Shown here in pieces: positions 27,501-42,500 of a DNA stretch of 64,000 nucleotides. Within the stretch, counting starts at the first letter, position 1. Each line of letters begins with the position of its first letter. The notes under the pieces were generated by a model. The model was not told where the DNA came from. It did not search any database and saw only the letters and a list, made by a program, of their open reading frames with translations. The position numbers and the translations under genes were made by a program. Where the stretch lies: NCBI GenBank assembly GCA_907165275.2, contig OU015659.1:2336501-2400500 (forward strand). The letters are read 5' to 3'. Source of the DNA: Zygaena filipendulae (Eukaryota; Arthropoda; Insecta; Lepidoptera; Zygaenidae).

Positions 27501-30500
27501 ACTTGCTCCTAATCGATGTAACGGCACAATCACTATTAACGCAATGGAGCTTACCGACACACGCAGAGAATTGTTTTTCTAAAACACATGCCTAGTGAAA
27601 ATTTTCTTTGTTTAATTACCCCTAATATTATGCGGTTTCTACTACTTGATACTTTGGACTTGGAATATTTTATTGGTGTACTTGAAAGCACATAACTTAA
27701 AAGTGTAATATGCCGTTGTTAACGTAGACTATATATTAAGATGTTGAAAAAACAAAATTTTTCACTAGACAGATAATAAGGCTCTACTTATTCTACAAGC
27801 TAGGAAAGTTGGTCAATTGTTGTCTACGAGTAAAGTTTACTGTATATGTATATGTACGTTAGGGTTTCAGAGCAGAAATATTCTACACTGCCGCAGTATC
27901 ATATCATTATCATCTTAAGCATATGTATTGGTAAGGCAAGCAGAAATTTCTTTACAATGTATGGTTAAACTTTATAGTTTGGAACGATATTCTATTCGAT
28001 CTCATGCTAATTCTCCTAAACTCATTTATTAAGTAGGTACTTCTTTAAACACTTTTTTCTTCTCTATAGTTCTCATCTTTATTTCCACCCATTAAATCAT
28101 TAATGCTAACTTGTACGTGTTTACTTTTTATCCCGGAATTCTTGCGGGATCTCCGAAGTTTCAGGTGAAACCGCAGGGTGTCCCCTAGTTAGTTTGCCTA
28201 TAAACAATCATGTAAATTGTTAAAATCACTATAGTGTCGTCAGAGTTTATATAATATTATAGAATTTTACATATCATATACATTTTTTCTAGTCAGTAGA
28301 ACAAACAAACACCAGTTGAATTTATGGACAAAAGCTATAATGACGAAATCAAATATAGACTATGCAAATTCCCATGGCGTTCACTGTTCGTCAATGGATT
28401 CGCTAAACGCGTGTAGGTTCGAAATTCGAATACATTCGGAAGCGGAAACACGGGCTGATTCACAGCGCGATTGTCGTCGGAGACCTCGGGATGTATGCAC
28501 ATGACGAATTCGTATTAGCTTTGCAAATCATCGCCACGCCATGATGCGGATGGTGTTAGATAGAGCCGATTACACCAAGCCAAATCTCATGGTTACATAA
28601 CGTATGGACAGTCGTATCAAGTCGTAAGTATAAGCTCACAAAAAAAAATCGGATTTACCGGATCATCCATAGAGTAAGAAAAGACACGTTTTAGAAAATA
28701 GCTAGGTATAACCTCAATGTTTTCTTAGAAATTTAGCATCCATAGGTATACGTAGTTTCAGACACACTTGAATTTTTGAAAATTACGTTACGCGTTTTGA
28801 AACCTCTTGCAAAATGTTACGAGTAAATAATAATAATCCAGTTTACAACACACAGATCTACTTGATCCCACAGCTATGAGCTTGTCTCGTGGAAACCAAG
28901 CAACACGTGGTATATAGTATATACTATATATTATTACATATGTATATAAGACTGGAAAATGGAACCCTATGTCACAGATAATATAATAACTATACTCCTA
29001 TGTTAATCACTTTGTTTTTCAACAGAACTCAATCTACAGCGTGTAGTGTGTACCTATATAAAAACAATTAGTTGCATGTTTTATGATATTGTTAGAATGT
29101 GTTTTTTTGTAAGATATTCGAATGCGTAAAATGTATATAAGAGTGCTTTATTTTGCTAATAAACATTCCTCGGTTCGACGATAGGTTTAATTCTTGTATT
29201 TTTTTTGTTCAACTTTTTTGGCAATGAATAAAAAAGGAAACTTAAACCATTGGTGCTACATATTTCCATAACATCTCTACTAAGCTCTTACGAAGGCCCT
29301 CTTACTCATGTATTACTGGCAAGAAATTCTGCATTACCTAGAAAACATCTATTTATTGGCACCGTGAGTATATGCACGACAAATGACTTTCTCTGAAGAG
29401 AGTATCCAGTCATTGTGTAGTTTTTATTTTGATATTTCTTTTTTGCAATGTAGCAATTATGATTAGTTTCCTACCCCATTGTTGGCTGGTTTGTTTGATA
29501 TTAGAAATATGTTACTGATTACAAACAATACGCCTGACATTAATAAGTAATTAGTTGTTGAATGAATGATCATATTGCGTAGTGCATAGTATTGAATTAT
29601 TAGCAGCGAGACACAGAAACAACAAGTGATTCGAGATGAAATTGAAGGAAACAAAAAAGTTAGATTGCTCAAAATAAAAAATATAAAATTTCACAAAACT
29701 CAATTTTTTTTTTTTGTAGAATCGAGTTATCGACTTTTATATAGCTGAAATCTCAAATTTACTTGATCTTAATAGGAATAGGTATAAAGAATTTAATCGG
29801 ACACAACCATTTCTAAAAAAAATTGTGAGTAGAGATTTTTTTGGAAAAAATATGAATTTTGACACTGTTCAATAATTTAATATGGTGTAAATAAATAACA
29901 TTTTGAATAAGTAGGTATACCATTTAAGCAGTCATAAATCTACTAGCACAGATGAGTCGTGTAACGAAGAAAAACCCGCCTATTTGAGAGCCACCTACTT
30001 GCCATCATGCAGTTACAATCTAGGCAGTAGTAATTATAAATCGTAATCAACATAGTTACCCAGCTTGCCTTGACTGGTGAAGGGTCATACCACACTCCTA
30101 AGTAACCAGCTACCTAAAGCGTGACTTAACTCTTCTTAAAATATTATAACCATCATGATATAATATAGCAATCATTTGAGAATTCATCTGCTTTGGCTTT
30201 TCTAATATTACTAGCTGACCCCCGCGGTTTCACCCGTGGTAATTTCGGAGTTCCCGTGGGAATTCCGGGTTAAAAAAATACCCTTTGTCACTCAGGATCA
30301 TTTTAGCTTCTTATAAGTGAAAGAATTTTCAAAATCGGTTCAGTAGATCCAGAGATTACCTACCTCAATAGCACAGTAGCTTCCTATAAGTCAGAGGTTC
30401 CCATACTTTTTTTTCTAATAGACCACTTTAAACATTATGCTGGATCTGGTGAACCCCCTGCAGCTATTACGTTTACTAACTTACTTTCGAAACCCGAAAA

Positions 30501-33500
30501 AAGTATGTCTATGGCAATCTGTGTTGTGGCTATTTTTCAATCAACAAAAACAATTGCTGAGCTTCTTATAATATTGTCTGCCTATATTCATAGGAGAAGT
30601 CAAGTCGGGTCACCTAATACATTTTTATAGACCTCCGTTAACGAGTTGTGGATCCCCATTTTTTTTCCACGCAAGCGTAGACCCCTGTCGGGCTCCCGTG
30701 GACCCCTGGGGGTCCACCTCGACCACTTTGAGAATCAATGCTAAAAGTGAAAGAATTTTTAAAATCGGTTCAGTAGATCCAGAGATTACCCCCTACAACG
30801 TCACAAAATCACAAACCCACAAACTCACAAACTTTTTCTCTTTATAATATAGTATAGACGTACAATGTCGTGTAGTAAGAGGTACGAGTATGCTAGGTAC
30901 CGATGCAATGATGTTATTCGGGATTTAATTTCATGAATTACGAGTATGGTGAAGACAAGGATTTGAAAACGCCGTCTCTTCCTGTGGGTCCATGTTATGG
31001 AGTGGTCCATTAGGAGTATTTTTCTCACATATTAAACTTTATTTTATCCTTACTATTATTAAAGCGATTATTGTTTGAATTTTGCATGTACCTACACGTT
31101 TTAAGGGATACCGAGAAGGGCACAGGGTACTTTTTATCACGGAAATCCCGCGGTAACTCCGAAATTAACGGGGGTGAAAATGCATTACATTTTGCATACT
31201 ACACATTGTCAGGAGTTCAGAATTATTCTAATTCTGGAATTACCACGGGAACTCCGAAATTATCGCGGTTGAAATAGCGGGACCAGTTAGTAGGTATATT
31301 GATATTTTTCCAACACGCGCACCATAGTCCACAGTCCGTTACAGGTTCATCACAATCTGACTAATGATAAAGGAATTCATAGATTTTTTTTTCTTTTGAA
31401 TGATATACCCAAGGAGGTAAATCATTATAATACAATCTAGCCAATCTAGTTATGACTAATAAGTATTTTAAATTTGACCTAAACTTCTAAACAAGACTAT
31501 ACTAAGAATGTGTCCAATAACACTTTTCTTATTGTCTCCATTAAGGGGAAGACACTTTGTTCTTTGGATACAGTACTCACAGCACTAAATACACTATCAC
31601 TATACACTACACTAACTCAAAAGGTTTGGTCCTTTTTAGTCTTCGTTTTATATTTGTGTTGTCGAGAATGAGAATTCATAGATGACAAAAAAAAACATGA
31701 ATTTTTGAACACATAAGATTTGAATAGATGTACCTATTCGTCATCAAGGGGTTCAAAAAGTAGACACAACAAAGACATTAGACGTCCAGTCAAAAGTTTT
31801 GGTTTTGTTCTGACCAAACACCTATAGTAAAGAGAGTCGCTCTATTTATTCGTTTACGTCAAATGCCTTTTCTGCTGTCTGTCCTTCAGCAAATTTGAAA
31901 TTTAAGTAGGCATGGAAATTTGTTTCATTGCGTAGACGACGGGTAAGTTTAAGTGGTATTGGGTCCGTAAGTGACACAAAGTGACAGCACAAAATGCGGA
32001 TGACATTTGGATTGTAACGTCCATATATTATATGTATGTATGTATTGATGATGTTACATAAGTGTCCATGCATTATATTTACATTTGTCTGCGTATCGTC
32101 AGGTTTCGACACTGCATTGATTGCGCTCATCGGAGCGATGGAAATGTCAAACAGCAAAGTTGAAATTTTAGAATGGCTTTTTGGTTTTTGTGCCAGTTTA
32201 GTTGGAGGAAATGGTTGTTGAAAAAAAAGGAAAATAAAGACCCAGATTCTATTTATAAAACAACTTCAATGTTTAGAATTTGTTTCAATCTGTGCTAAAA
32301 CGAAATCACAAAAATGATATTTGACGTAAAATTTGGAGTGCGCAAGTTGCCGACGCGCTGACGGATCCTGCCCTAAAGGCACGGTAATATCATATATTAT
32401 ATTATATTACCGTGCTAAAGGTCAATTAACGCCTCTTTCTTTGTATTGTCGCTGACGCGGTCGTTCACCCGCCTAATTATACACGCTTTTATTAAAGCTT
32501 TTCTGCATTATGTATTAATCTTTTTTGTTATTTCTTTTTAATAAGTCCCTTAAACCTAATATACCTAATGACGCTTCCTCACCGACCTATCTACGTCCAG
32601 CCGAACCTAATGGCGCTACAAACACGATACTTTATACAAGGCTTCCTTCTCACAAATTACAATATAATGTAGGTAAGCATTAAGAAAGTATTTTTGATAA
32701 TTCGACCCTTAAGATGATAAAAGTATCATTAGTTTCGAAATTAATTTGCGTATTTGAAGAAGAAGATCGGTTTTAAAAAGAATCACCATCATCAACCCCT
32801 CAGGGATTACTAGTAAGTGTAATCCATGTGGATCAATTAGTACGAAATATGAATAAATTAGACAAAGTTAACATTGATTTACTCCATGGTATAGTTACAC
32901 GAGTAGGTATAGATAACCGGAACGCAACCTAGTTCCTTAATGTAATGAATTCAGTTTGTTACCGAGAGTTTTATATAAAATAATATTGTAATGAACGGTC
33001 GAAAGTGGGTCGCGTGTCCCGCGGTGTGCAATCTCGGAAGAAAGTAATAAAAACATAAGTACTGTCCGCAGCAGAGATATGTAAAGACTAAAGACTTGAC
33101 AGTCATTCAATTTTACTGCAGTAGTAATGGGTCATCCATAAAGTACGTCACACTAATTTCGTTATTTTTTGACCCCTCCCCCATCTTTGTCACAATGGTC
33201 ACATTGGCGAGAGCCCTTTCCCTAGTGTGGCGTCATATACTTTGCATTTACACATTTAGAAATTATTAAAATTATTAAATTAAAACATAAAGTAAAATTA
33301 TTAAAATTATTTAAACCCTATGATTGTCTTAAAGATTATATCGTTAGTAGTTTTGAAATTTTAACACTTAGATTTTGTAATTTAAAATCTCGAAACTTAT
33401 GTCCCCTCCCACCCCTTGTAACACAATGTCACACTTCGGCGATTACTTACAGCTTCGTTACGACTTAGGACCTCCCTCCCCCTTATTTATTTATTTATTT

Positions 33501-36500
33501 ATTTATTTATTGGCACACCAACAGCACAGCATATTTATGTATAGTATTAGGTTATAAAAGTTACATTGTTTAAGTATTAGACATACATGCATTAATGTGT
33601 TATGCACTTACCTACTTTACGGATGGTCCCTAATAAAGTTCAACGACCGACACAAGCGTTTATTGTATATTTCTGCTATTGACTGTACCTACCTAGTGAC
33701 GCTGAGCAATTAACATTGACGCAGGCAGATGCTGCTTCGAGACAGAATTAAGTATATAAAGAAGTGGAACAAGCATTTTCGAATTGAACGAAAATTATGC
33801 GATCATGATTAAATTTATCAAATTTATATTCATTTATTGATAGAATTTATGTTATAAACTCACATACTAGACAAAAATTATCATAATATACGTAATAGGT
33901 AGGTCATAATATACGTCAAGGTACGTCATGGATGCCGAAGATTGTGCATGTGTTTTGCAATAACAGATGAGGACATTTGTTTTGGTACCTACCTATGTAG
34001 GTAATTTTACTATCTTTGGGAACAATCTAACATTGTTATTGACGTTTCTCTAGTTATTGGAACTATGTTCCTTATTTTAATTATTAAAAACATTGTCATT
34101 TTTAAAATTAAATGGGATAAATTGCGATAGACGCCACAATTTTTGAGAATTTCAAGAAAATCAATCGATTTATCCAGTGACTGACAGAGAGATCTTCGAC
34201 GACGATCGGAAAGTGTGCGTGCAATTATGTTGAGTAAGAGAAAAATATAATCGTTTCGCAATTAACATATTTTCATCATGCTCAAAGCCGATGGGTTATG
34301 TTCAATATCAATTGATTGGAACATGCAAAGGTCGAAGAATTAGCGATTAGCTGATTTGAATTTATAATTGGATGTTAATGGAGTAGGTAACCAAAAGAAA
34401 TTAAATAAGACTCCACAGCAGCTCTTCCCGTAGACAACGCCGAAAGCTACCTTTCGTGGACACACATTAACTTCCAGAGCACAACACTGACACAAAAATC
34501 CGCAAAACGGCGTGCAAATTACCTGAGCGCTTTCAGTCTTTTCGTTTAAATTTTCAAATCTTGCGAGAATTTCCTTCACAGACACTTTGGGCTCAGACGA
34601 CTCTTCGTGGATCGTCTCCATGTGGCCACTAGACGACGACGAGAAGCTCGCGGGGCATTTCTTGTACCGTTCCGTAGGCGTATACGTTTTATGAAGGCGC
34701 GGCGGGTCGGGGTCGGCGCGGGTGTCCGCTCCCGAGTCGGAGTCCTCCGGCGCGGAAGCATCGGCGCTGGATGCGGCGCCCTCCGAGGAGTTTATGAGAG
34801 AGTCCAGGCTGGGAGCGCGGGTCGGCGGCGAGAAGTCATTGAAGTCGTTGTCGAACCCGTACAGGCGTTGCAGATGGCGCCAGTTGTCGCGCATCGCGTG
34901 CGTGAGGCGCGGCCGGTGCATGGTGCGCGCGCTCGCGCGGCTACTGGCCAACTGTGACGCGCGCACGGCGCGGCGCTGCGCCCCCGGGCTGCGCGCGCGC
35001 CGGTCGCAGCCCCCTCAGCCCAGTTGACAATCTCTGATCGTTAATGCAACGCTATAGAAAACTGAAGAACTTATCGTTATGTCACAATATGTCACTATTA
35101 GACGATTCGTGACCTCTTGACATGAAGAAAAGTTCGTAGGTTTTCTATACCTAGCGATAACGATTATATATTCTCAACTATCACCATTGAGAGATATGTT
35201 GTGAATTGTGCAAATTACGTAGTACTTATTAAGTAAGTACTTTCCGTAATTAATTTCAATTTTCAATTAATTTTACGTGGCCCTGTGGCACAAACCGGAC
35301 TCTATTCAAATAGAATCTAGAGTAAATTACGTGACAGATTTTGCGACAGGTATAAAAGTCAGTTTAGATACAGCCTTAAAGGTATATATATTTCGCTCGG
35401 TCTTCGTTAATCGGAAATAAGTACCAACTTGACTGTGCGTTGGTATAATAGGTAACCGGCACGGCAAGCAAATTAAGCTTTGATTAATTTTTCCGGTAAT
35501 ACTAACCGGTACTAGTGGAGTCAAATGTCGACATCGCTCTAATTTAGCTAAATGCAATACGGTCTAATCTGTTTACGTATAGGTACGACATCCGAAACGC
35601 GTTCGAAATAGGGCCTCCGATAGAGATCGAGCGGGCCAATGTTATGGTTCAGGTTATGGTCATTGAGTACATCGCAACTTGAAACGTGATTACAACGAAA
35701 AATAACGCGAAATACTCGTAACGAAACGTACCCGTTGCAGCAATAAATATTTATCGGTCACTAGCTGTGCCCCGCGGTTTCACCCGCGTGAGTTTCAGAA
35801 CTCCCGCAAAGTAGCCTAATTTACTCCTTATAACATCAGTTAATTAATAGTGTAAGTCCCGGCAAAATCAGTCCAACCGTTTCGGTGATTCACCCGTGTT
35901 GTTTTCTGAATTCCCGCAGGAACTCAATAGTACATTGTTATCCTAGGGGTGAAAGTAACTTATTTAGTCCCGAGACGGGGTTTGGCGCCCGAGCGTAGCG
36001 AGCTATTTTTCTTTGGCCGGCTAGCTATTCAGCCAGTATTTTTTATTTACATTGTGGCGACCTAAAAAAAAATATTTTCTTTAATTATTAAGTATTAATT
36101 AAAGAAAATAAAAAAATATAAATAGGAATTAGCTTAAGAAAAAGTGAGTGAATTTTATTTAAATTAATACCTACTTTAACTTCACGTTATTTCAATTTTA
36201 CATCGCGCTGGCTGTATAGAAAGTTGAAACATGGTTCAATAGAAATGTGAAAATAGACCTAGTTTTTTTTTATTAATTTGACAGTTGTCAGTTGAAAGCG
36301 ATTCTCCCTAGGGCTGAAAAGGGTTACTTTCAACCCGCTTCTCAGGCAACTTCAGACCTACTTTCCGAGTATGAGTAATGAAAAAATTTTTTCATAATCT
36401 TCTTCTCCTTACAATAACAAACACAACAAAAAAAGAATAAACTACATTGGTCCAGCCGTTCACGCGTGATGCCGTGACCAAGGGAAATAGGGATTCATTT

Positions 36501-39500
36501 TTATATGCATACTAGCTGCGCCCCGCGGTTTCACCCGCTTTTGCGGACGCAGGGCAGAACAACCCGCCACAGTTTAATCACAATCGGACCACCGGTTTCG
36601 AAACGCATAGAGGACAGACATAGAAACATTCATTTTTATTTGTAAAGAAGATATAGATTAGGTACGAACCTTGGGAAAAGTGGTAAGTACCTAATAATGC
36701 CGTGATAATGAATGACTTCGTGTCAAGTGAAAATTATACAATAATGTAGACGTGGTTACTATATGATCTAACACGCTAATGTCATTATAATCATATTGGC
36801 AAGTTTCTCTACGACAAGCTTTCGAAAGTAGGTACTTAATTCGTACTATACCAAGATACTCAAACTACAAATTACTTGTAAATTTCCCTTCGCATTAGAC
36901 CCGGGGAGCTTCGGTATAAAAATCCTTTCTTGGCTGACGTTTACTTCCCATATACTAATTGCTAAAGTATAATTAGGTATTCCATTACATTCAAAGGACT
37001 GAATAGTATTATAAATTATGAATTTTTCTCTCTTAAGGTTGAATTTTTGGAAAATCCTTAGAGCCTGTTCAGATGACGCGTTTTACGCGCGTGTCGAGAA
37101 CGCGCGAGTCGAGAGTCTGACGCGTTGCAAGCGTTTAACGCGTCGGAGCATCTGGACGGGATCTATGTGGCTCTAGTATCTCGGGAACACGCGCGTTCTC
37201 GACTCGCGTGTAAAACGCCTCATCTGGACAGGCTCTTAATGCTGCCCCTTGGGCCAAGTTTCATAGTTCTAGTTTTAGCGGTTTTGGCTGTGCAATTACC
37301 TATGTAAATCAGTCAGTCAGTTACTAATTTTACATAAATACAATAATATAATAGACAAGCGTCCCCCGCGGTTTCACCCACAGTAATTTTGGAGTTCCCG
37401 CGGGAATTCCAGGATAAACTAGACGTATAAACCTTCTTGAACCACTCATCTGTTGGTGAAAACCGCATGAATGTCCAATACTAGTATTGGAGTTTATAGC
37501 GAAAAGATAGACAGCCCAACCAGACAGAAGCGGCGCAGAGCTTTGTTATATTATTATGTAGTGATTTTAAGATTTAATCCTCGACTGAGCCCATAATGTT
37601 CAGCCAGAAACGTTAACACAATGATTATAGAAGCAGCGCCCGAGGAATGTAGAACACTCCGCGGTCACTGTAACGGACACTGCAGCTTCAACATTAACGG
37701 GAGAATACACTGGGCACGTAACGTAATACTTACGATTAGAGATACTTGTTAATTAATTTTGGTTGGCAACGGTTAAATATTTAATGACAATAGAATTTTG
37801 TTTTCCTTTTTGTTGTTATATTGTGTGCAATAATTAAGTAATTAAATTTCACCCGCGTTCATTTCAGAGTTCCCGCGGGAATTCCGGGATAAAAAGTACC
37901 CTATGTGTTATTCTGATGTTTAAGCTATATTACTGTAAAGTTTCATTAAAATCCATTCAGCAGTTTTTGCGTAAAAGAGTAACAAACATTCGTACATATA
38001 AACTTTCGCGTTAATAATATTTCTAAGGATGTGTAGTAGATAGTACGTATAAGTTTTTATACTTAAAAAACTGCAAACGTATTAAATTTCAACCCATTGA
38101 CCGCTTGAGTTTAAGACACCTGTCTTGCAACCCTTAGCCTCAGGCGCCTGTTTCACAAATCAGCGTTGACTTCTGTGTGAGGTTTGGTTTGAAAACTAAT
38201 CACAATCACATTGGAAATAGTTGGATATCGGCTTTCGTGTTTTTAGCAAAACCATAGACAGACAACTTTTTTGTATAATTTTCATATAGGTGTACACCTA
38301 TACCTACTGTGTGACACGGATGGAAGAAAGTCTCATATATACGCAAAAATTAATATATTTTTTTTCTAATTAATAAAATTGAGGGAACTCAGTGAAATTT
38401 CGCACTATTGTCGCATTATGCCTTAACCGTTTTAAAAAGTTTCGAATTTCGCAAAAACTAATTTGCCTAATTAGTCTAAAACTACTCTGAAACAACACAC
38501 AAGATAACTTCACCAGTAAAATTTTACTATCTCTTCGCAAAGGCACATACATTCAGCATGAGTCGCCAATGCGGTCGACGAGCAAAGATGTGGGGAAATG
38601 ACCATAGAGGAAGTAAGCACAAGTGGATTTTTATTAATTTTAGGTACGGACAACACTTACATCCAAATTATGTTATGTCCATTGTAAATTCGATCTCACC
38701 TCACACGTCAAAATTATAATAAACAAAAAGTGTAGTTTTTAACAAGACTTTTTAAGAGATGGTGGTAGGATCTGACAGAAATATGTACCACAACCAGTTG
38801 CCACCTAGGTACACCGAGACAAACTTCGTATTGGTACCTATATGAAAACCAGGTTGTACGTCCTCATTGGGCATCGAACCAACGAATTCCGGTGCTAAAC
38901 TCAACGCTTGTACCCACAGTGCCCACTGAGGCGGCCCATGACAGTAATTAATTAAATAATAACCTAACTAATTAAAGACAAATTTTATAAAGAAGAAAAG
39001 TTTGTTTGTAAAGAGGAAATCTTTGAAACTATTGAACCGATTCACGCGAGTGAAACCGCAGGCATCAGTTATTGAATATGTTCTACACACTTAGGACTCT
39101 TAACACCTAGTACACATTTAATACTGGAATAAGGAATTCCCGAAGGTATCCCGAAATTATACTATTTTTTGCTATACCTACATATTTAGGTATATAATAT
39201 CCACTAATTTTTATGTTATACTAGCTGTTCCCCGCGATTTCATCCGCGGTAATTTCGGAGTTACCGCGGAGGTTGCGGAAAAAAGTACTCTATGTCCTTT
39301 AGTTCCCGCGGGAATTCCGGGATAAAAACTATCCTATCTTTTAAGTTGGACCATATTATAAATGGTTGCAAAATTTTATCAAAATCCGTTCAGTAGTTTC
39401 GGAGTCCATTGCGGACAAACAACGTGACACGTGATTTATATACATATATTAGATTGCCCTTCAGTTCAAATTGATGTCAGTAAAATCCGTAGCCATCAGC

Positions 39501-42500
39501 TACAGAATGTTCTAGATTAACACATAACCGGGAACAAGGAGCTTCGCATGATGAATCGCTACTAAAATAAATAACGGCTATATATTAAATGTATGTATTT
39601 ACATAATATATGAATACTCTCTGCGACGACGTGCGTGTATTGCAAGAGATTCTAGGAACGAAAAATTTAGCTATGTCAATTATGGAATTTGAAAAGGTTG
39701 GTATTCTGAATCGCTAATTTTCAGCATGAGAACAATAAGTAGAGTGTAGCGCATACGATCGCAAAGTTATTTTACCTAATGTTATATTACTAAAATTAAC
39801 AAACTAACACTTATTAAACTGACCCGATAGAAGTTCTGTCCAAAAAATTCATACTAGCTGTCCCCCGCGGTTTCACCCGCGTTAATTTCGGAATTCCCGC
39901 GGGAATTACGGATAAAAAGTAAGCTATGTCTTCTCTGTACCCCTGACGACGTGTATACATTTCCTGTACCCCTGATAACGTCTATGCATAACGTCACTTT
40001 CACATTTATAGTAGGCAATAGTAATAATAGTAATTCAGTAAACGTAAAATTTATTACATTATATTAATTATTCATCTTGTGTCCATCATACCTACTCGTA
40101 TTGCTTCATTTACCTAACTAAAAGCATATTATTGTAGGTAAGCAGCATGTTATAATGTCAAGCTATTTGTGAAAAAAAATTGCCTCGTCATCTTTGCAAA
40201 TTATGTCGCTTTCATAAGGTTAGCCAAAGCATTTATATTATATACTTTTGTAGCAGGTTTGCGACTTACATCGATAATGTTATATCTAACGTTAAATATG
40301 TTTAAGCAGCTATGTCGAATAATAATAATGTAATGGTGAAAAGACAGTGTTATGTAGCATAAAAAACGCAAAAACAAACTTTTCACGACTTAATGACTAC
40401 TTTGACTAACAAGTGTAATTCTGGTATTGTCAATATTTAGAAAAGATTATCTTATTTTATTAAATCAAGTCTCCAATTAACCGTAAATTCCTATGTATAG
40501 TGATTTGTGCATTAAGTGGTATGTCGATGAAAACTCTAACGGCCGCACTCAGAGTCGTTTTGTTAATGTTAATTGGCATTTATTTATTTAACTTAATTAT
40601 TCAAATGCCAATTCGAGTTAATTTAATGAACGTCTCTCACTCTGATTGCGGCAATTTTGTTTTAAAATTCTTTACTTGAAATTAAGTAATCATTAAAACG
40701 ACTCTGAGTGCGGTCGTTAAATATTTTAACTTCAATGCACTGTCAATGAGCATAAGAATATTGTAGATGTAATTAATATATATTATTCTATAATAAATAA
40801 GAAATTACGAAATATTCACATTCGTTAGTATCTAAGTACATATTTATAAAGTAGGACGCATCTTCTAAGTAGGTAAGTACGTCGTTTTATTATGACATAA
40901 TATGACGTTGAAAGTGAAGGGCCCATAAACAAGTTTATTGGCGCAATGAGTATATGCGTTGAATTCGTAATCGAAATTGAATTTAATATTGAAAACTTTT
41001 AAGAATTAAACGAGTTCATGTTATACTAGCTGTGCCCCGCGGTTTCATCCGCGTGAGTTTCGGAGTTCTCGTAGGAACTACAAAGTTGTACGCTTTATAA
41101 CATCAGCTAATTAGAAGTGAAAGCCCCGTGATTAGAAGTGAAGGCTTTAACCGTTTCGGTAGGTAATTAGCTGTTCCCGCGGGAATCCCGGGTTATAGCT
41201 TATGACGCTCACAAAAAACGTGGCTTTTTACTGGTATAAAAGAATTTTCAAAATCGGCTCAGTAGTTACAGAGATTACCCCTACAACCTCAAAAACTTTA
41301 AAATATTAATATAGAAAATCTCGCTTCGTTTGTAATAAATTTTTCCTCAAGTAAGTACTTGTTGTATAGAAGGTGTTGCGGAAAGGTATAATCATATTTG
41401 AAGATTGTGATCTGGCAATCTTTTACAATAATTTTACCGTGGTATTTAGCTCAAAAACCTTACTTCCTTTCATAACCAAAATAAAAAAAAAAATTATCGA
41501 CCACCTCCGCAACAAAATAAACATGCCACATCACTGGGTAGATTATAATGAACTGTAGGGGGAGCACGAATTTTTTCGCTCTCGTCTAGTCGATATCGTC
41601 GTAATGTCAAAGCGTTTTTTTGTATGGAAAATGAACGACACTGGATAGATGGCGCTGTTCATTTTCCATACAAAAAAAGTGCTCGATATACTGGGTACGT
41701 AGGTGACGGGTTCAAGATCATTTGATGCAATTTATTAACTTTGGGGTGCAGAGTCAAGTTAATAACAGCGAACCTAGCAAATTTTAGGAAAGATTATTTT
41801 ATGCTACCGGTTTAGTTACTAGTGAACACGTTCGTCAAATATGACTATGCCTTTCTGTAACATCCTGTAATATCTGTCTAAATACCTGCGAGTGCTGCAG
41901 CGCGAACTCGGCGATGAGCGCGTGCGCGTGGTGCGCGAGCGGCACGTGCAGCGTGAGCGGCGCGTCGCGCGCCGGCGTCAGCTGCAGCGTGGCCGGCGCC
42001 GGCGCGGCCGCGCGCAGCCCCGTCAGCGATAGAGTGCGGCGCACGCTCACGCCGCCCGCGCCTGCGCATACAGCGGATACCGTGAGGATTTTAGCTGGTT
42101 TATATTAAGGATGTTACGGAGTTTCGACTCCGTTAAGTGGAATATTACTTGACCTCCGATTCAGACACTTTTTTTTAAATCGGAGGTTCGTTCGTAAATA
42201 ATACTAGTACTTATTACTAATGCGAAAGTTATTTTTTTTGTTTGTTATGCTTTCGCGTCTTAACGAAATGAAATTCTGCGTATACATTGTATGGAGCGCA
42301 TAGGGTATTTTTTATCCTGGAATTCTCGCAGAAACTTCAAAATTAACGCGGGTGAACATAGAGTTAATTATATATTTTGCGTGCACTGAATGCGGTGTAC
42401 TCGTATGGTGATGAAGCGAGAAAGTTTTTGAGTGGCGACTACGAACTGGAAGACGTGGCGTGGATAGACCCGTTACAAGGTGAACCGACGACATGGTGAA

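Larger units (their letters stand above)
21647..34522. other. Large intron segment without recognisable exons
   Basis: 12.9 kb of AT-rich DNA with the MITEs, SINE and Helitron-like copies listed separately. I looked for SH3-type motifs on the minus strand and saw none. A GC-rich patch at 27040-27110 and an open minus-strand stretch at 22123-22305 remain unexplained. Confidence 0.45.
35041..41885. other. Intron downstream of exon 20, repeats only
   Basis: Apart from the Helitron-like copies, the Harbinger-like and palindromic MITEs, a SINE fragment and a hairpin listed separately, I see no exon here. Confidence 0.45.

Noticed and set aside
31846..32157. 103-residue minus-strand frame
   Set aside because: No homology or splice structure and AT-rich codons; probably chance or a repeat fragment.
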